Shown in pieces: positions 1 to 8,313 of a DNA stretch of 64,000 nucleotides. The notes under the pieces were generated by a model that was not told the origin of the DNA, ran no database searches, and saw nothing but the letters and a program-made list of their open reading frames with translations. Made by a program: the position numbers and the translations under genes. The stretch's first letter is position 1, and each line of letters starts with the position of its first letter. This DNA comes from Rhizobium sp. BK196 (GTDB taxonomy: Bacteria; Pseudomonadota; Alphaproteobacteria; Rhizobiales; Rhizobiaceae): contig NZ_JACHZB010000009.1 in assembly GCF_014193255.1 (NCBI RefSeq), forward strand, positions 62,001-126,000, written 5' to 3'.

Positions 1-110
1 TTGCCGCCGGCACAGACGCCAGGCTCTCTTTTGTTGTCGTTGGCACCGAACTGCTACTTAAAGTGGCGCAACAGCTCGACCGAACCCTGCTTTTCCCATA
101 CCGCTCAAAG

Positions 111-153
111 CCTTTCATTTGTTTTCCTTTGAACGCCCACCTTTCATTTGTTT
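111..153. promoter_or_regulatory. direct repeat pair, candidate operator upstream of sugar ABC operon
   Basis: The 14-base unit CCTTTCATTTGTTT occurs at 111-124 and again at 140-153, 29 bp apart. The second copy also forms CTTTC...GAAAG with bases 156-160. T-rich repeated half sites of this kind are typical of DeoR/GlpR-type operators in front of rhizobial sugar transporters, but the regulator is not in the window. The rest of 1-384 shows no convincing gene. Confidence 0.45.
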
Positions 154-384
154 ACGAAAGTAAAGAAAAAATGCAACACGAGCAATATGTTGGAAAGAAA
201 AAAACGTATCGAGGTTGAAGGCTAAAATGTTTGCAAATCAATAGGTTAAAGGCATGTCCAGCACTCCTGGAGCCTTCTTGCTTTTTCCGATTGCAGTTCT
301 TCATTGACAGCCAGAGGGCTCAAGGAACCTACTTTGAGCTCGATCGGGAGGATCGAGCAAAATATCATTCCTAGGGAGGGAAAC

Positions 385-1638
385 ATGAACGTCAGAAGAT
401 ATATCATGGCGGCTCAGTCGGCGGTGGCCGCCTGGGCACTATGCGCTACTTGCGCCTTTGCTCAGACCAATCTCGAGTTCATTCAATGGTGGGAACCAGA
501 AATGCCCGCCGGCGCTCTGCGCAGCATCATGGACGACTTTGAAGCAAAAAACCCCGACATCAAGGTGACGCTCGTCAGCGGTCCCTATTCCGCCACCCAT
601 GATCAGATCGTTGTCGGAGCCGCGTCGGGGACACTCAGCGATGTTGTCGGCCTGGACGGCGCATGGGTTAACGGCTTAGCAAAGCAGGGCGCAATTGCCT
701 CGATGGACAGCCTGATGGCTGATGCCAAATATGATCAGAGCCAGATCGCCGATATCATCAAGGTCAACGGGCAAAGCGTCATGTTCCCGCTTGCCTCGTT
801 CGTCTACCCGGTCTTCGTCAACCTCGATCTGGCAAAGGCCGCCGGTGTCGAGAAGATGCCGACAAACCGCAGCGAATTTGCCGCTGCCGCAAAGAAGATG
901 ACCGACGCAGACAAGAATCAATATGGTTGGGTGCTGCCGCTTTCGTTGCAAAATCCCGGCGGCATCCAAAATGACGTGATGTCCTGGGTCTGGGCATCGG
1001 GAGCATCCATGCTGAAGGATGGCAAGCCCGATCTGGAAAATGCCTCGGTGGTCGGCACGCTTGAATACATCAAGTCGCTGCAGGACGCCGGCGTCATCTC
1101 GCCTGGTATTTTTGCGAAGAAGGAACAGGACAAGGTCGAAGAGTTCGTCAACGGACGTGTCGGCATGATGATCGACTCGTTGGCGCACATCAATCTCATT
1201 CGCCAGCGGAACCCCGATCTCAAGTTCGGCATCTCCGCCCTTCCAGCCGTCGACGGCTATACTGGCAAGCGCGGGCTGCCCTATGCTTCCTGGGGTATCG
1301 GCATCAGCGACAAAAGCGAGCACAAAGCGGAAGCCTGGAAGCTCGTCGAATATCTGATGAGCCCGGAAGTGAACAGCCGTCTCGTGTCGATCGCCAATGC
1401 CTTCCCGGGCAATATCCACGCCAAGCCCGATTTCTCCAAGTCAGATCCGCTGTTTGAAGAAGCTTTCAAAATTTTCCAGAGCGGAAAGCTCGCCAACGAA
1501 TTCGTCGGACTGCCGGTGGCAGAAGATCTGATGCGTCAGATGAACGTCGAAGTTCAAAAGATGTTCGACGGTCAGCAAGGCGCAAAGGAGGCAGCCGCCA
1601 ATACGCAGAAGCAATGGTCGGCCGAATTCGCCAAGTAG
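385..1638 (+). CDS. carbohydrate ABC transporter, periplasmic substrate-binding protein
   Basis: A 417-residue extracellular solute-binding protein of the UgpB/MalE type (family 1), expected to capture a sugar or sugar phosphate in the periplasm and deliver it to the two permeases just downstream. The N-terminus has a basic start, a hydrophobic stretch and an AFA-Q signal peptidase site near residue 25. I chose the ATG at 385 because AGGGAGGG lies directly upstream and the signal peptide starts there; an in-frame ATG at 304 would add an unlikely extension. The substrate cannot be told from sequence alone. No ATPase gene follows, so the importer must borrow one (MsmK/UgpC-like) encoded elsewhere. 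Confidence 0.9.
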   Translation: MNVRRYIMAAQSAVAAWALCATCAFAQTNLEFIQWWEPEMPAGALRSIMDDFEAKNPDIKVTLVSGPYSATHDQIVVGAASGTLSDVVGLDGAWVNGLAKQGAIASMDSLMADAKYDQSQIADIIKVNGQSVMFPLASFVYPVFVNLDLAKAAGVEKMPTNRSEFAAAAKKMTDADKNQYGWVLPLSLQNPGGIQNDVMSWVWASGASMLKDGKPDLENASVVGTLEYIKSLQDAGVISPGIFAKKEQDKVEEFVNGRVGMMIDSLAHINLIRQRNPDLKFGISALPAVDGYTGKRGLPYASWGIGISDKSEHKAEAWKLVEYLMSPEVNSRLVSIANAFPGNIHAKPDFSKSDPLFEEAFKIFQSGKLANEFVGLPVAEDLMRQMNVEVQKMFDGQQGAKEAAANTQKQWSAEFAK

Positions 1639-1650
1639 TCTCCCAAGACG

Positions 1651-1690
1651 GTAGCGGCAGCGTGATAGACTTCAATCACGCTGCCGCTAC
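1651..1690 (+). promoter_or_regulatory. intercistronic hairpin between binding protein and permease genes
   Basis: Perfect 15-bp inverted repeat (GTAGCGGCAGCGTGA at 1651-1665, complement at 1676-1690) with a 10-base loop and no T tract. Hairpins at this place in binding-protein operons usually stabilise the upstream mRNA, or cut expression of the permeases relative to the binding protein by partial termination. Confidence 0.75.
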
Positions 1691-1735
1691 ACCGCGACCA
1701 AGCAATGCGTTACGACCAGGGGGAAATTACCTCTC

Positions 1736-2674
1736 ATGAGCCTCGCCACAGAAACATCGATCCGCACGCGTGTTAAAGTTCGAAGGCCCGGCATTCTTTC
1801 CTACAAGACGCGAAAGAGGCTTTTACCCTATCTATACGTCGCACCGGCGACGTTTCTTTTCTGCCTGCTGATGCTGTTTCCCATGCTCACCGTCCTGCGC
1901 TATTCGCTGATGGACGGTGCGATCACAAAAAAGGACGCGTCCTTCGTCGGTTTGCAGAATTATGTGACGATCTTCAAAGATCCTGTTTTCTGGCATTCGG
2001 TCGGACAGACACTCTACTTCACGATAATGAGCGTCATCTTCCATCTTCTGATCGGTCTGGCCTTCGCCCTTCTGCTCAACAGCCAGCGTGTCGATCCGTT
2101 GATCAGAAGCATTCTGCGGGTTCTCTACATTTTGCCCTGGCTCTTCACGGCGGTGATCATAGCGATCATCTGGCGGCTGCTGCTGGACCCCAACGGCGTC
2201 GTCAACAGCATTCTGATGACGCTCCATATCATCGACTTCAAGGTCGAGTGGTTTTCTTCCACGACAACCGCGCTGCACGCGCTGACCTTTGCGAATATTT
2301 GGGCGGGATACCCGCTCTACATGGTCAGCCTTCTCGCCGGTCTTCAGGGCATTCCCAAGGATCTCTACGAGGCCGCCGGCATTGACGGGGCAAACGAGTT
2401 CCAAAAATTCCGCTACATCACGATCCCGCAATTGATGCCGATCATCATCAGCATCGCCTTGCTTGATTTCATCTGGACGATGCAGGTCTTTCCCCTCGTG
2501 TGGATGACGACGGGAGGCGGTCCGATCTACGCGACCGAGGTGCTCAGCACCTACACCTACAAACTCGCTTTTTCGAGTTATGAATTTTCGCGCGCCTCGG
2601 CGAGCGCAATCTTCATTCTGATCATCTCGATGGGCGCCACGTATTTCTACATCAAACATCAGAAGGCTAGGTGA
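1736..2674 (+). CDS. carbohydrate ABC transporter permease, MalF/UgpA type
   Basis: A 312-residue inner-membrane permease with about six transmembrane segments. The cytoplasmic EAA loop that docks the ATPase is visible near residues 212-235 (EAAGIDGANEFQKFRYITIP). A purine-rich AGGGGGAAA precedes the ATG. It lies 97 bp after the binding-protein gene, separated by a hairpin, and only 6 bp before the second permease, so the three form one operon. Confidence 0.92.
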   Translation: MSLATETSIRTRVKVRRPGILSYKTRKRLLPYLYVAPATFLFCLLMLFPMLTVLRYSLMDGAITKKDASFVGLQNYVTIFKDPVFWHSVGQTLYFTIMSVIFHLLIGLAFALLLNSQRVDPLIRSILRVLYILPWLFTAVIIAIIWRLLLDPNGVVNSILMTLHIIDFKVEWFSSTTTALHALTFANIWAGYPLYMVSLLAGLQGIPKDLYEAAGIDGANEFQKFRYITIPQLMPIIISIALLDFIWTMQVFPLVWMTTGGGPIYATEVLSTYTYKLAFSSYEFSRASASAIFILIISMGATYFYIKHQKAR

Positions 2675-2680
2675 CCGGCA

Positions 2681-3526
2681 ATGGCAAAACGCTCTCTCAG
2701 TCGCACCATCGTACCGACCCTCCTGACATATCTCGGGCTGGCGGTCGGGTTGGCCTTCGCGGGCTTTCCGATCCTGTGGACGTTTTTCACGTCCTTGAAA
2801 TCGAATACCGAGATCTTTGCCCTGCCGCCGCGGCTGCTGCCGGACCATTTCACCAGCGTCGCCTATCTTGCGATCTTCAACGACCCGACGAAGGTTCGTT
2901 TCTTCATCAACAGCTATCTCGTTGCGGGAGTGGTAACGGTTCTCACGGTGCTGATCGCCATCCTGACGGCCTATGCTTTCAGCCGGTACAAATTCCGGCT
3001 CAAGAAAACGCTGAACGTCTTCATCATCAGCACGCAGACCGTGCCGCCGATCACGCTTTTGATCCCCTATTTTGGCATGGTCGTCGCCTTCGGTATTTTC
3101 AACACCTATTTCGCGCTGATTTTGACCTACATGGTCTTTACCCTGCCTTATGCGATCCTTCTCATGACCGGCTATCTCAATACCTTGCCAAAGGAACTCG
3201 ACGAGGCGGTGCTTGTCGACGGCGGGTCGAGCTGGACGGCGCTATGGCGTGTGATCATCCCGCTGTCTGTACCTGGAATTGTCGCGACGGCGGTCTATAC
3301 CTTTCTGCTGGCATGGAACGAATTCCTCTTCGCCCTGACTTTGACGAAGTCGATGGACATGCGGACGGTCCCGATCGGTATCGAGCTTCTTATGGGGCAG
3401 CATGCGTTCGAATGGAACGAGATGATGGCGATGAGCGTGCTGGGATCGCTCCCGCTCTTGGTTCTGTATTTAATTGCTCAACGCTACTTCCTGGCCGGCA
3501 TGGCGGCCGGATCGGTGAAGAGCTGA
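2681..3526 (+). CDS. carbohydrate ABC transporter permease, MalG/UgpE type
   Basis: A 281-residue partner permease with six predicted membrane segments. The EAA-type motif is near residues 180-205 (DEAVLVDGGSSWTALWRVII). It completes the membrane channel with the upstream MalF-type protein. No ATPase or sugar-modifying gene follows; the next gene is an unrelated stress-type small protein after a 420-bp gap. Confidence 0.92.
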   Translation: MAKRSLSRTIVPTLLTYLGLAVGLAFAGFPILWTFFTSLKSNTEIFALPPRLLPDHFTSVAYLAIFNDPTKVRFFINSYLVAGVVTVLTVLIAILTAYAFSRYKFRLKKTLNVFIISTQTVPPITLLIPYFGMVVAFGIFNTYFALILTYMVFTLPYAILLMTGYLNTLPKELDEAVLVDGGSSWTALWRVIIPLSVPGIVATAVYTFLLAWNEFLFALTLTKSMDMRTVPIGIELLMGQHAFEWNEMMAMSVLGSLPLLVLYLIAQRYFLAGMAAGSVKS

Positions 3527-3893
3527 GCAGCGGTCGCGCGCTGATAGGATTCTTCTGCAGCCGTTGCAGATGATTTGCGCGGGAGGGGTCGATGGCCTGC
3601 CCAAGCTGCCATAGTCAGGCTTAGCGAAGGCTTTAAGAGCGGGTTTCATCGGTCAGACTGGCGCACGCTCCCGTTGTCGCGGAATGTCTGATTTTTGCAA
3701 CTTCGCGGAAGTCGAAAATAGCGAGCAGGGAAGTCCGCGAGCTCGATACGTTCACCGGAGCTGGTGGGGCTTCCGAATATGCTCCTGATCTGTCCCCGCG
3801 CGAGCTTCGTCGAGGTACTCGCGCTTCTGGCCGACCGTCAGGTAGTCCTCCCGGATCGTCAGCAGCTTCTTGTGTCCGTCGAGCCGCTAGGCG
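3527..3893. other. intergenic stretch with one unrecognised remnant
   Basis: No complete gene is visible. On the minus strand, 3752-3888 encodes a 44-codon open segment with a protein-like composition (for example LTIREDYLTVGQKREYLDEA) ending in TGA and preceded by an in-frame stop. It looks like a fragment of a larger protein that I do not recognise. Confidence 0.35.
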
Positions 3894-3918
3894 GGAACCG
3901 ATGGCAGTGCAAAAGGTT
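3894..3918 (+). promoter_or_regulatory. EcfG/RpoE2-type promoter for the DUF2934 gene
   Basis: GGAAC (3894-3898), 16-base spacer, GGTT (3915-3918). This fits the alphaproteobacterial general stress sigma factor consensus GGAAC-N16/17-cGTT. The -10 element ends 28 bp before the ATG at 3947. Confidence 0.65.
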
Positions 3919-3946
3919 AAGTCTCGCCAAAACGGAGGAGAGTCGA

Positions 3947-4195
3947 ATGGATATTGATAAGATTAGACAGCGCGCGCAGGAAATTTGGGAAGCCGAAGGG
4001 AGGCCCGAAGGACAGCACGAGCGTCACTGGCGACAGGCCGAACAGGAGCTGTCGGCGGGCGGCGAGTTGCCGCAAACCTCCTCTCCTGCTCATCATAGCG
4101 CGACTGGAATTCCTGGCGGACGAGGCAAGAAAAAGTCGAGTGCCATCCCTTCACAGGGCGGCGAACCGGGCGAACTCGCATCGGAGAACAAGTAA
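3947..4195 (+). CDS. DUF2934 domain small protein
   Basis: An 82-residue soluble protein. Its N-terminal helix (IRQRAQEIWEAEGRPEGQHE, about residues 5-25, followed by a Trp and acidic residues) matches the DUF2934 family, common in rhizobia and of unknown function. The tail is polar and low complexity with GKKKSS and GEPGEL segments. The start at 3947 is set by GGAGGAG just upstream; an in-frame ATG at 3764 lacks such a site and would lie upstream of the EcfG-type promoter. General-stress expression is inferred from that promoter. Confidence 0.75.
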   Translation: MDIDKIRQRAQEIWEAEGRPEGQHERHWRQAEQELSAGGELPQTSSPAHHSATGIPGGRGKKKSSAIPSQGGEPGELASENK

Positions 4196-4320
4196 CGACA
4201 GCGGTCGAGGGATTTGCTGTCACCCAGACGCTATCTAAGTTGATCTCGGGCCCGTGGCTGAGTAGGCCCGCTGTTTAGCTGGATCGGCAGCGCATGCTAT
4301 TCGATTGATGAAGATAGACG

Positions 4321-4342
4321 GCGGCGGGCTTCGGCCCGCCGC
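4321..4342 (-). terminator. hairpin terminator downstream of Mn-catalase
   Basis: Perfect 9-bp GC stem (GCGGCGGGC / GCCCGCCGC) closed by a TTCG/CGAA tetraloop, 5 bp beyond the catalase stop codon. On the minus strand it is followed by a pyrimidine-rich tail without a pure T run. Confidence 0.6.
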
Positions 4343-4347
4343 GGCTG

Positions 4348-5172
4348 TCACATTTGTTCGGCTTGAGCGCCGCTGTTGGGCAGTGCCGGGCCGAGGACCG
4401 GTTGCGAACCGAGCGGCTTCATCGATGCCGTGACAAACTCGCCTTTACCGTCGACAGATGGACCTTCTGACCAGCGGCCTGCCGCAGACGGTGACCCGTC
4501 TTTTTGGAAACCCAAATAAGCGTAGCTGAACTCCTGGTTTTCCTGTTCTTGAGGGAAACTATTCGGGATCGGGAAGACGCCGGTCGATCCGCCGAGCTCT
4601 TCCAGTGCCGCCAACCACTGGTTTTGGTGCATGGTGTCGCGAGCGATCAAGAACGACAACATTTCCTTCATACCCGGGTCGCTCGTCAGATTGTATAGGC
4701 GGGTCGCAAGGACACGGCCGGTCGACTCGGCCGCGACGTTCGCTGTCATGTCTGCTGCGATATTGCCGCTCGCATAAATGTGGGACATATCGAACGGGAC
4801 GCCGTCGGAGTCGACGGGCATCGCCGACAGACCGGCTGACAAAAGGTTCTTCATATTTAGGCCGCCAAGGACGGCGCTTGCGACCGGGTCGGCGGCAACC
4901 TCGTCCTTGATCGAGACCGGGGCGCCCTCGAGGTTGAGTGCCACGGCTGTTGCCAGCATTTCGATGTGGCCGAGCTCCTCAGTCGCCGTGTTCATCAGCA
5001 AATCGCGGAATTTCGGGTCGCCCCGGGCGCCGCAGGCTTGAAAGAAGTACTGCATAGCAACGCGGATTTCGCCTTCGACGCCACCAATGGCCTGCTGCAG
5101 GGCTCGTGCGAACTGCGGGTCGGGCGTTTCCACGCGAACCGGAAATTGCAGCTTGTTGTCGGTGTAGAACAT
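4348..5172 (-). CDS. manganese-containing (non-haem) catalase
   Basis: A 274-residue dimanganese catalase that converts hydrogen peroxide to water and oxygen. The ferritin-like four-helix core carries the metal ligands: the EGEIRVAMQYFFQA helix (about residues 34-47), the EELGHIEM motif (about 69-76), and later Glu/His residues including HQNQWLAALEELG. The C-terminal tail is rich in Gly and Ser. The ATG at 5172 follows AGGAG and gives the usual family length; longer in-frame versions run through the promoter. It is divergent from the DUF982-DUF2243 genes, and each direction has an EcfG-type promoter. Confidence 0.93.
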   Translation of the reverse strand: MFYTDNKLQFPVRVETPDPQFARALQQAIGGVEGEIRVAMQYFFQACGARGDPKFRDLLMNTATEELGHIEMLATAVALNLEGAPVSIKDEVAADPVASAVLGGLNMKNLLSAGLSAMPVDSDGVPFDMSHIYASGNIAADMTANVAAESTGRVLATRLYNLTSDPGMKEMLSFLIARDTMHQNQWLAALEELGGSTGVFPIPNSFPQEQENQEFSYAYLGFQKDGSPSAAGRWSEGPSVDGKGEFVTASMKPLGSQPVLGPALPNSGAQAEQM

Positions 5173-5205
5173 TCGTCTCTCCTGGGTTTGGGGTGGAGGC
5201 CTGCT

Positions 5206-5230
5206 AACCTGAAGGAGAAGACAAAGTTCC
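5206..5230 (-). promoter_or_regulatory. EcfG/RpoE2-type promoter for Mn-catalase
   Basis: On the minus strand GGAAC (5230-5226), 16-base spacer, GGTT (5209-5206), about 33 bp before the catalase ATG. It has the same sequence and spacing as the plus-strand site at 5288-5312. Confidence 0.7.
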
Positions 5231-5287
5231 CGGGCCGCCGAGATGACGGTGCGGCCCGTTCGGTTCCGTACACAACTCGGAGCCTTG

Positions 5288-5312
5288 GGAACTTGCACCC
5301 CATGTGAAGGTT
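5288..5312 (+). promoter_or_regulatory. EcfG/RpoE2-type promoter for DUF982-DUF2243 operon
   Basis: GGAAC (5288-5292), 16-base spacer, GGTT (5309-5312), 29 bp before the ATG at 5342. It is back to back with the catalase promoter. Confidence 0.7.
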
Positions 5313-5341
5313 TGTCGTGGCGAAACAAATGAAGGTCTTTC

Positions 5342-5596
5342 ATGGACAAGGTCATCGACGTCGATTTCCCCGTGACCTGGCAATCGCCCGTCTTCGTCCG
5401 GATTGGCAACGGCACGCGAGAACGCATTGACGCGCCGGACGCGGCATTGGCGGCGCTCCTGCACCTCTGGCCGGCTAGCAGTCAATCGGAATACGCGGTC
5501 GCCAAGCATCGCTGCGCCGACGCGATCGCGCAAGGTAGCCCGGACCTTGCCCGCCTCGCGTTTGGTGAGGCGGCGGTCTCGGCTAGGGTGCTCTGA
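5342..5596 (+). CDS. DUF982 domain protein
   Basis: An 84-residue protein of the rhizobial DUF982 family. The conserved parts are a W-x-x-PV beta-strand start (WQSPVFVRIGNG), the alanine-rich helix with an LLHLWP motif (about residues 34-45), and AKHRCADAI near residue 55. Function is unknown; the family often appears near stress genes and on plasmids. GAAGG precedes the start. Its TGA overlaps the ATG of the next gene by one base, so the two are translationally coupled. Confidence 0.8.
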   Translation: MDKVIDVDFPVTWQSPVFVRIGNGTRERIDAPDAALAALLHLWPASSQSEYAVAKHRCADAIAQGSPDLARLAFGEAAVSARVL

Positions 5597-6078
5597 TGAT
5601 AGGAATAGAGCGGCGGCCCACACGAAGCTTCCCGCTGTCCGCGGGGCTGCTTCTGGGTCTCGGGATCGGAGGTTTCTTCGACGGTATCGTTCTTCACCAG
5701 CTTCTTCAATGGCACCACATGCTCAGTTCCTGGTATCCGATCACCACGATCGAGGAACTTGAATTAAACACCTTCTGGGACGGGGTCTTCCATTCCGGGA
5801 CGTATGTCCTTGTGCTTGCTGGCCTCTTCATCCTGTGGCGGTCTGGCCGCCTCAGCCATTTCCGCTGGTCGGCGAGCGAACTCTTCGCGACGATGCTCAT
5901 CGGTTTCGGAGCGTTCAACCTTGGCGAAGGCATTATCGACCACCAGGTGCTCGGCCTGCACCACGTCAACGAAACCGTTCCTCGCGGGGAGTGGTTCTTC
6001 TGGGACTTCGGGTTCCTTGTCTGGGGTGTGGCGATGGTCGCCATCGGCGTACTGTTCATGAGACGACGCCATGGCTGA
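5596..6078 (+). CDS. DUF2243 integral membrane protein
   Basis: A 160-residue protein with four predicted transmembrane segments. The family signature GGFFDGIVLHQLLQWHHM lies near residues 25-42, and a second His-rich segment (DHQVLGLHHVNE) near 115-126 is typical of DUF2243. The paired histidines facing the membrane suggest metal or haem binding, but this is inference. The start overlaps the stop of the DUF982 gene, and the gene overlaps the next small gene by 8 bp. Confidence 0.85.
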   Translation: MIGIERRPTRSFPLSAGLLLGLGIGGFFDGIVLHQLLQWHHMLSSWYPITTIEELELNTFWDGVFHSGTYVLVLAGLFILWRSGRLSHFRWSASELFATMLIGFGAFNLGEGIIDHQVLGLHHVNETVPRGEWFFWDFGFLVWGVAMVAIGVLFMRRRHG

Positions 6079-6232
6079 GATGCTACGTGAAGTCCGCACT
6101 GCGTTAATCTGGGCTGCTTTCGGTCTCGGCCTTGTCTTGGCGACGCGACCGGTGTGGTCGGTTCTTCTATTCGGCCCAAACCTTGCGCTTGAAGACTTGC
6201 TTTTGCTGCGCTGCTTCGGCCTTCCGACATGA
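6071..6232 (+). CDS. small membrane protein, third gene of the DUF982-DUF2243 unit
   Basis: A 53-codon gene starting MAEMLREVRTALIWAAFGLG and ending at TGA 6230-6232. It has one hydrophobic segment (about residues 12-37) and a short tail. Its ATG lies 8 bp inside the DUF2243 gene, typical of coupled translation. I do not recognise a family. Confidence 0.55.
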   Translation: MAEMLREVRTALIWAAFGLGLVLATRPVWSVLLFGPNLALEDLLLLRCFGLPT

Positions 6233-6276
6233 TGCATCGGTTACAGGCAACATCCTTGAAGCCATTGACGGAGCGG

Positions 6277-6466
6277 ATGATGACTTCGAATAACGATCGA
6301 CTTGGCCGTGAGGCCGAACGCCGCGTCTCTCGCCATATCGTCATCATTTGCGGCGGTTTCGGCTGCCAGGCTTGTGCGATCGAACCGGTAACGCGCCGGA
6401 ACCAACGTCACGGTCGTTGACCGCCGCAATCGCACCCTTTCCCAGCCGCTGCGACACTTCAATATA
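6277..6466 (+). pseudogene. remnant of an NDH-2-like FAD-dependent NADH dehydrogenase (N-terminus)
   Basis: Starting at the ATG 6277-6280, one frame reads RHIVIICGGFG, a decayed Rossmann dinucleotide motif. A different frame continues from about 6393 as GTNVTVVDRRN followed by an SQPL motif, the next conserved part of type II NADH dehydrogenases (normally VTVVDRRN..LFQPL). The frame change and the loss of all later domains show a dead fragment. Confidence 0.65.
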
Positions 6467-6743
6467 AATTTGAATTTTGGACTTTACTGATCAATCCATC
6501 ATCGCAGGTGAGGTGCCCATCTGGGATGTGACGCACTTACGGCTTTGCATAGATCTAAAGCTTTTAAGCAACGATCTGCGTATGTTTTTTGCATGAACAG
6601 CAGGTCGAGTAAACGCGCGCTGAGCTATTCAAGCAGCCACGCCCGCGAGTAGGCAGGCGCGGTTCCCTTGATGAGAACCCAGTCGAAAGGGTTTCAGTTC
6701 CGGCTACTCGTCCGCGGACATCGCGTTCAGGGACTTGCTCCTC

Positions 6744-7535
6744 TCAAAGCGTATCGATCAGGCCGCCATCAACACGCATGGAAGCACCGGTCGTGGCTGA
6801 TGCAAGCGGGGAAGCCAGATAGGTTACGATGTTGGCGATTTCCTCGACGCTAGCCGCGCGTTTAATGATGGAGCTGCTCCTATGTTTCCTGACGAATTCC
6901 GCGGCTACCTCCTCGATCGGCTTGCCGGTCTTTTCACGCTCGTCGGCGAGCATAGCTTCGACGCCTTCAGACAATGTTGGACCCGGAAGAACCGAGTTGA
7001 CGGTCACTCCGGTACCCGCCATGCGCTTCGCAAGCCCGCGGGCGACAGCGATGTCGGCCGTCTTGCTGACGCCATAGTGGATCATCTCGACGGGAATGTT
7101 GAAGCCGGATTCCGACGCGATGAAGATGACGCGGCCCCAGTTTGCCTCCTGCATGCCTGGCAGATACGCGCGGGATAGTCGAACTGCCGACATGACGTTT
7201 ACCTGCCAGTGCCGGTCCCATACTTCGTCGCTGGTATCGAAGAAGTCGCTTGGCTGGAAGATCCCGGCATTGTTGATAAGGATGTCGACATGCGGCAGCT
7301 TCGATACAAGCGCGCTACATCCTTCGGCGGTGGCGAGATCGGCCGCGACCGCCGTGACGCTGGCCTTGGCACCCTCGTTTCTCAACCGTTCGGCGGCCTT
7401 CGCGGTCTTGTCTTCGGATCTGCCGTTCACGGCAACGTCCGCGCCCGCTCTCGCGAGCTGCCGAGCGATCGCGTAGCCTATGCCCTCCGTGGACCCTGTC
7501 ACCAGGGCTGTCTTTCCTTTGAGATCGATCTGCAT
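6744..7535 (-). CDS. SDR family NAD(P)-dependent oxidoreductase
   Basis: A 263-residue classical short-chain dehydrogenase. Visible motifs are the cofactor loop TGSTEGIG near residue 14, NNAG near 88, the catalytic Ser in IASESG and the YGVSK catalytic pair near 155-159. The last residues (VDGGLIDTL) match the family. An Arg after the second strand (NGRSEDK) points to NADP. Substrate unknown. It lies 28 bp downstream of another SDR gene on the same strand, so the two probably form an operon. Confidence 0.88.
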   Translation of the reverse strand: MQIDLKGKTALVTGSTEGIGYAIARQLARAGADVAVNGRSEDKTAKAAERLRNEGAKASVTAVAADLATAEGCSALVSKLPHVDILINNAGIFQPSDFFDTSDEVWDRHWQVNVMSAVRLSRAYLPGMQEANWGRVIFIASESGFNIPVEMIHYGVSKTADIAVARGLAKRMAGTGVTVNSVLPGPTLSEGVEAMLADEREKTGKPIEEVAAEFVRKHRSSSIIKRAASVEEIANIVTYLASPLASATTGASMRVDGGLIDTL

Positions 7536-7563
7536 ATTCTGCTCCTGTAAGGTTGGACGTCGA

Positions 7564-8313
7564 TTAAAGATTGCTCATGCCGCCGTCGATGACGAGCTCG
7601 CTGCCGACGATATAGGACGCCTCGTCCGATGCGAAGAACACCACGGTCTTCGCCACTTCCGACACGTCACCGAACCGACCGACCGGGATCTGGTTCTGCA
7701 CACCTTCGGTCATCGCCTTCATGTCGGCTTCCGACATACCGAGCTTTCCGTAAAGCGGCGTCGCGATCGGGCCAGGGCTAACGGCGTTGACGCGGATGCC
7801 GCGACCGACCAGCTCGCCCGAGAGCGTCTTTGCCAGCGTCAGGAGGGCACCCTTCGTCAGCGAATAGACGCTCGAGTTCGGCATGCCGATATGCGCGTTG
7901 ATCGACGTGTTTAACACGATCGAGGCGCCCTTCGAGAAGATCGGCAGGAGAGCCTGGATGAGGAAATAGGGGCCCTTCACGTTCGTCGAAAACGATTTGT
8001 CGAAGTCCGCTTCCGACCAGTTCTCGACGGGACCGAACTGAGCGACGCCCGCGTTGACGAACAGGATGTCGAGGTGGCCGAAGGCTTTCGTGACCTGGTC
8101 GACCACCTCCTTCTGACCGGGGACGTTGCCGGCGTCGGACAGAATGACGATGACGTCTTCGCCAAGCTCCTTGCGCGCCTTTTCGACACTGGCAGCGCTG
8201 CTGCCCGTCACGGCGACGCGCGCGCCTTCGGCGACGAATTGGCGAGCCGTTTCAAGGCCGATGCCGCTGGTGCCCCCGGTTATGAGGGCGGTCTTGTTAG
8301 CAAGTCTGCGCAC
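7564..8313 (-). CDS. SDR family oxidoreductase
   Basis: A 249-residue classical SDR: TGGTSGIG cofactor loop near residue 13, NAGVAQ, the serine in NTSINAHIG and YSLTK as the catalytic pair, then PGPIATPLYGKLG. I chose the GTG at 8313 because AAGGAAAT sits 8 bp upstream and homologous proteins start just before the first strand; an ATG at 8367 would add 18 residues of low-complexity Ser/Arg sequence. Substrate unknown. Confidence 0.87.
   Translation of the reverse strand: MRRLANKTALITGGTSGIGLETARQFVAEGARVAVTGSSAASVEKARKELGEDVIVILSDAGNVPGQKEVVDQVTKAFGHLDILFVNAGVAQFGPVENWSEADFDKSFSTNVKGPYFLIQALLPIFSKGASIVLNTSINAHIGMPNSSVYSLTKGALLTLAKTLSGELVGRGIRVNAVSPGPIATPLYGKLGMSEADMKAMTEGVQNQIPVGRFGDVSEVAKTVVFFASDEASYIVGSELVIDGGMSNL

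Noticed and set aside
1832..2848. Long minus-strand open frame opposite the MalF-type permease
   Set aside because: Fully antisense to a clear permease gene; Arg/Asp/Gln-rich composition is the usual mirror of GC-rich coding DNA.
2671..3573. 300-codon plus-strand frame overlapping the MalG-type permease
   Set aside because: Out-of-frame shadow; the permease frame has all family motifs.
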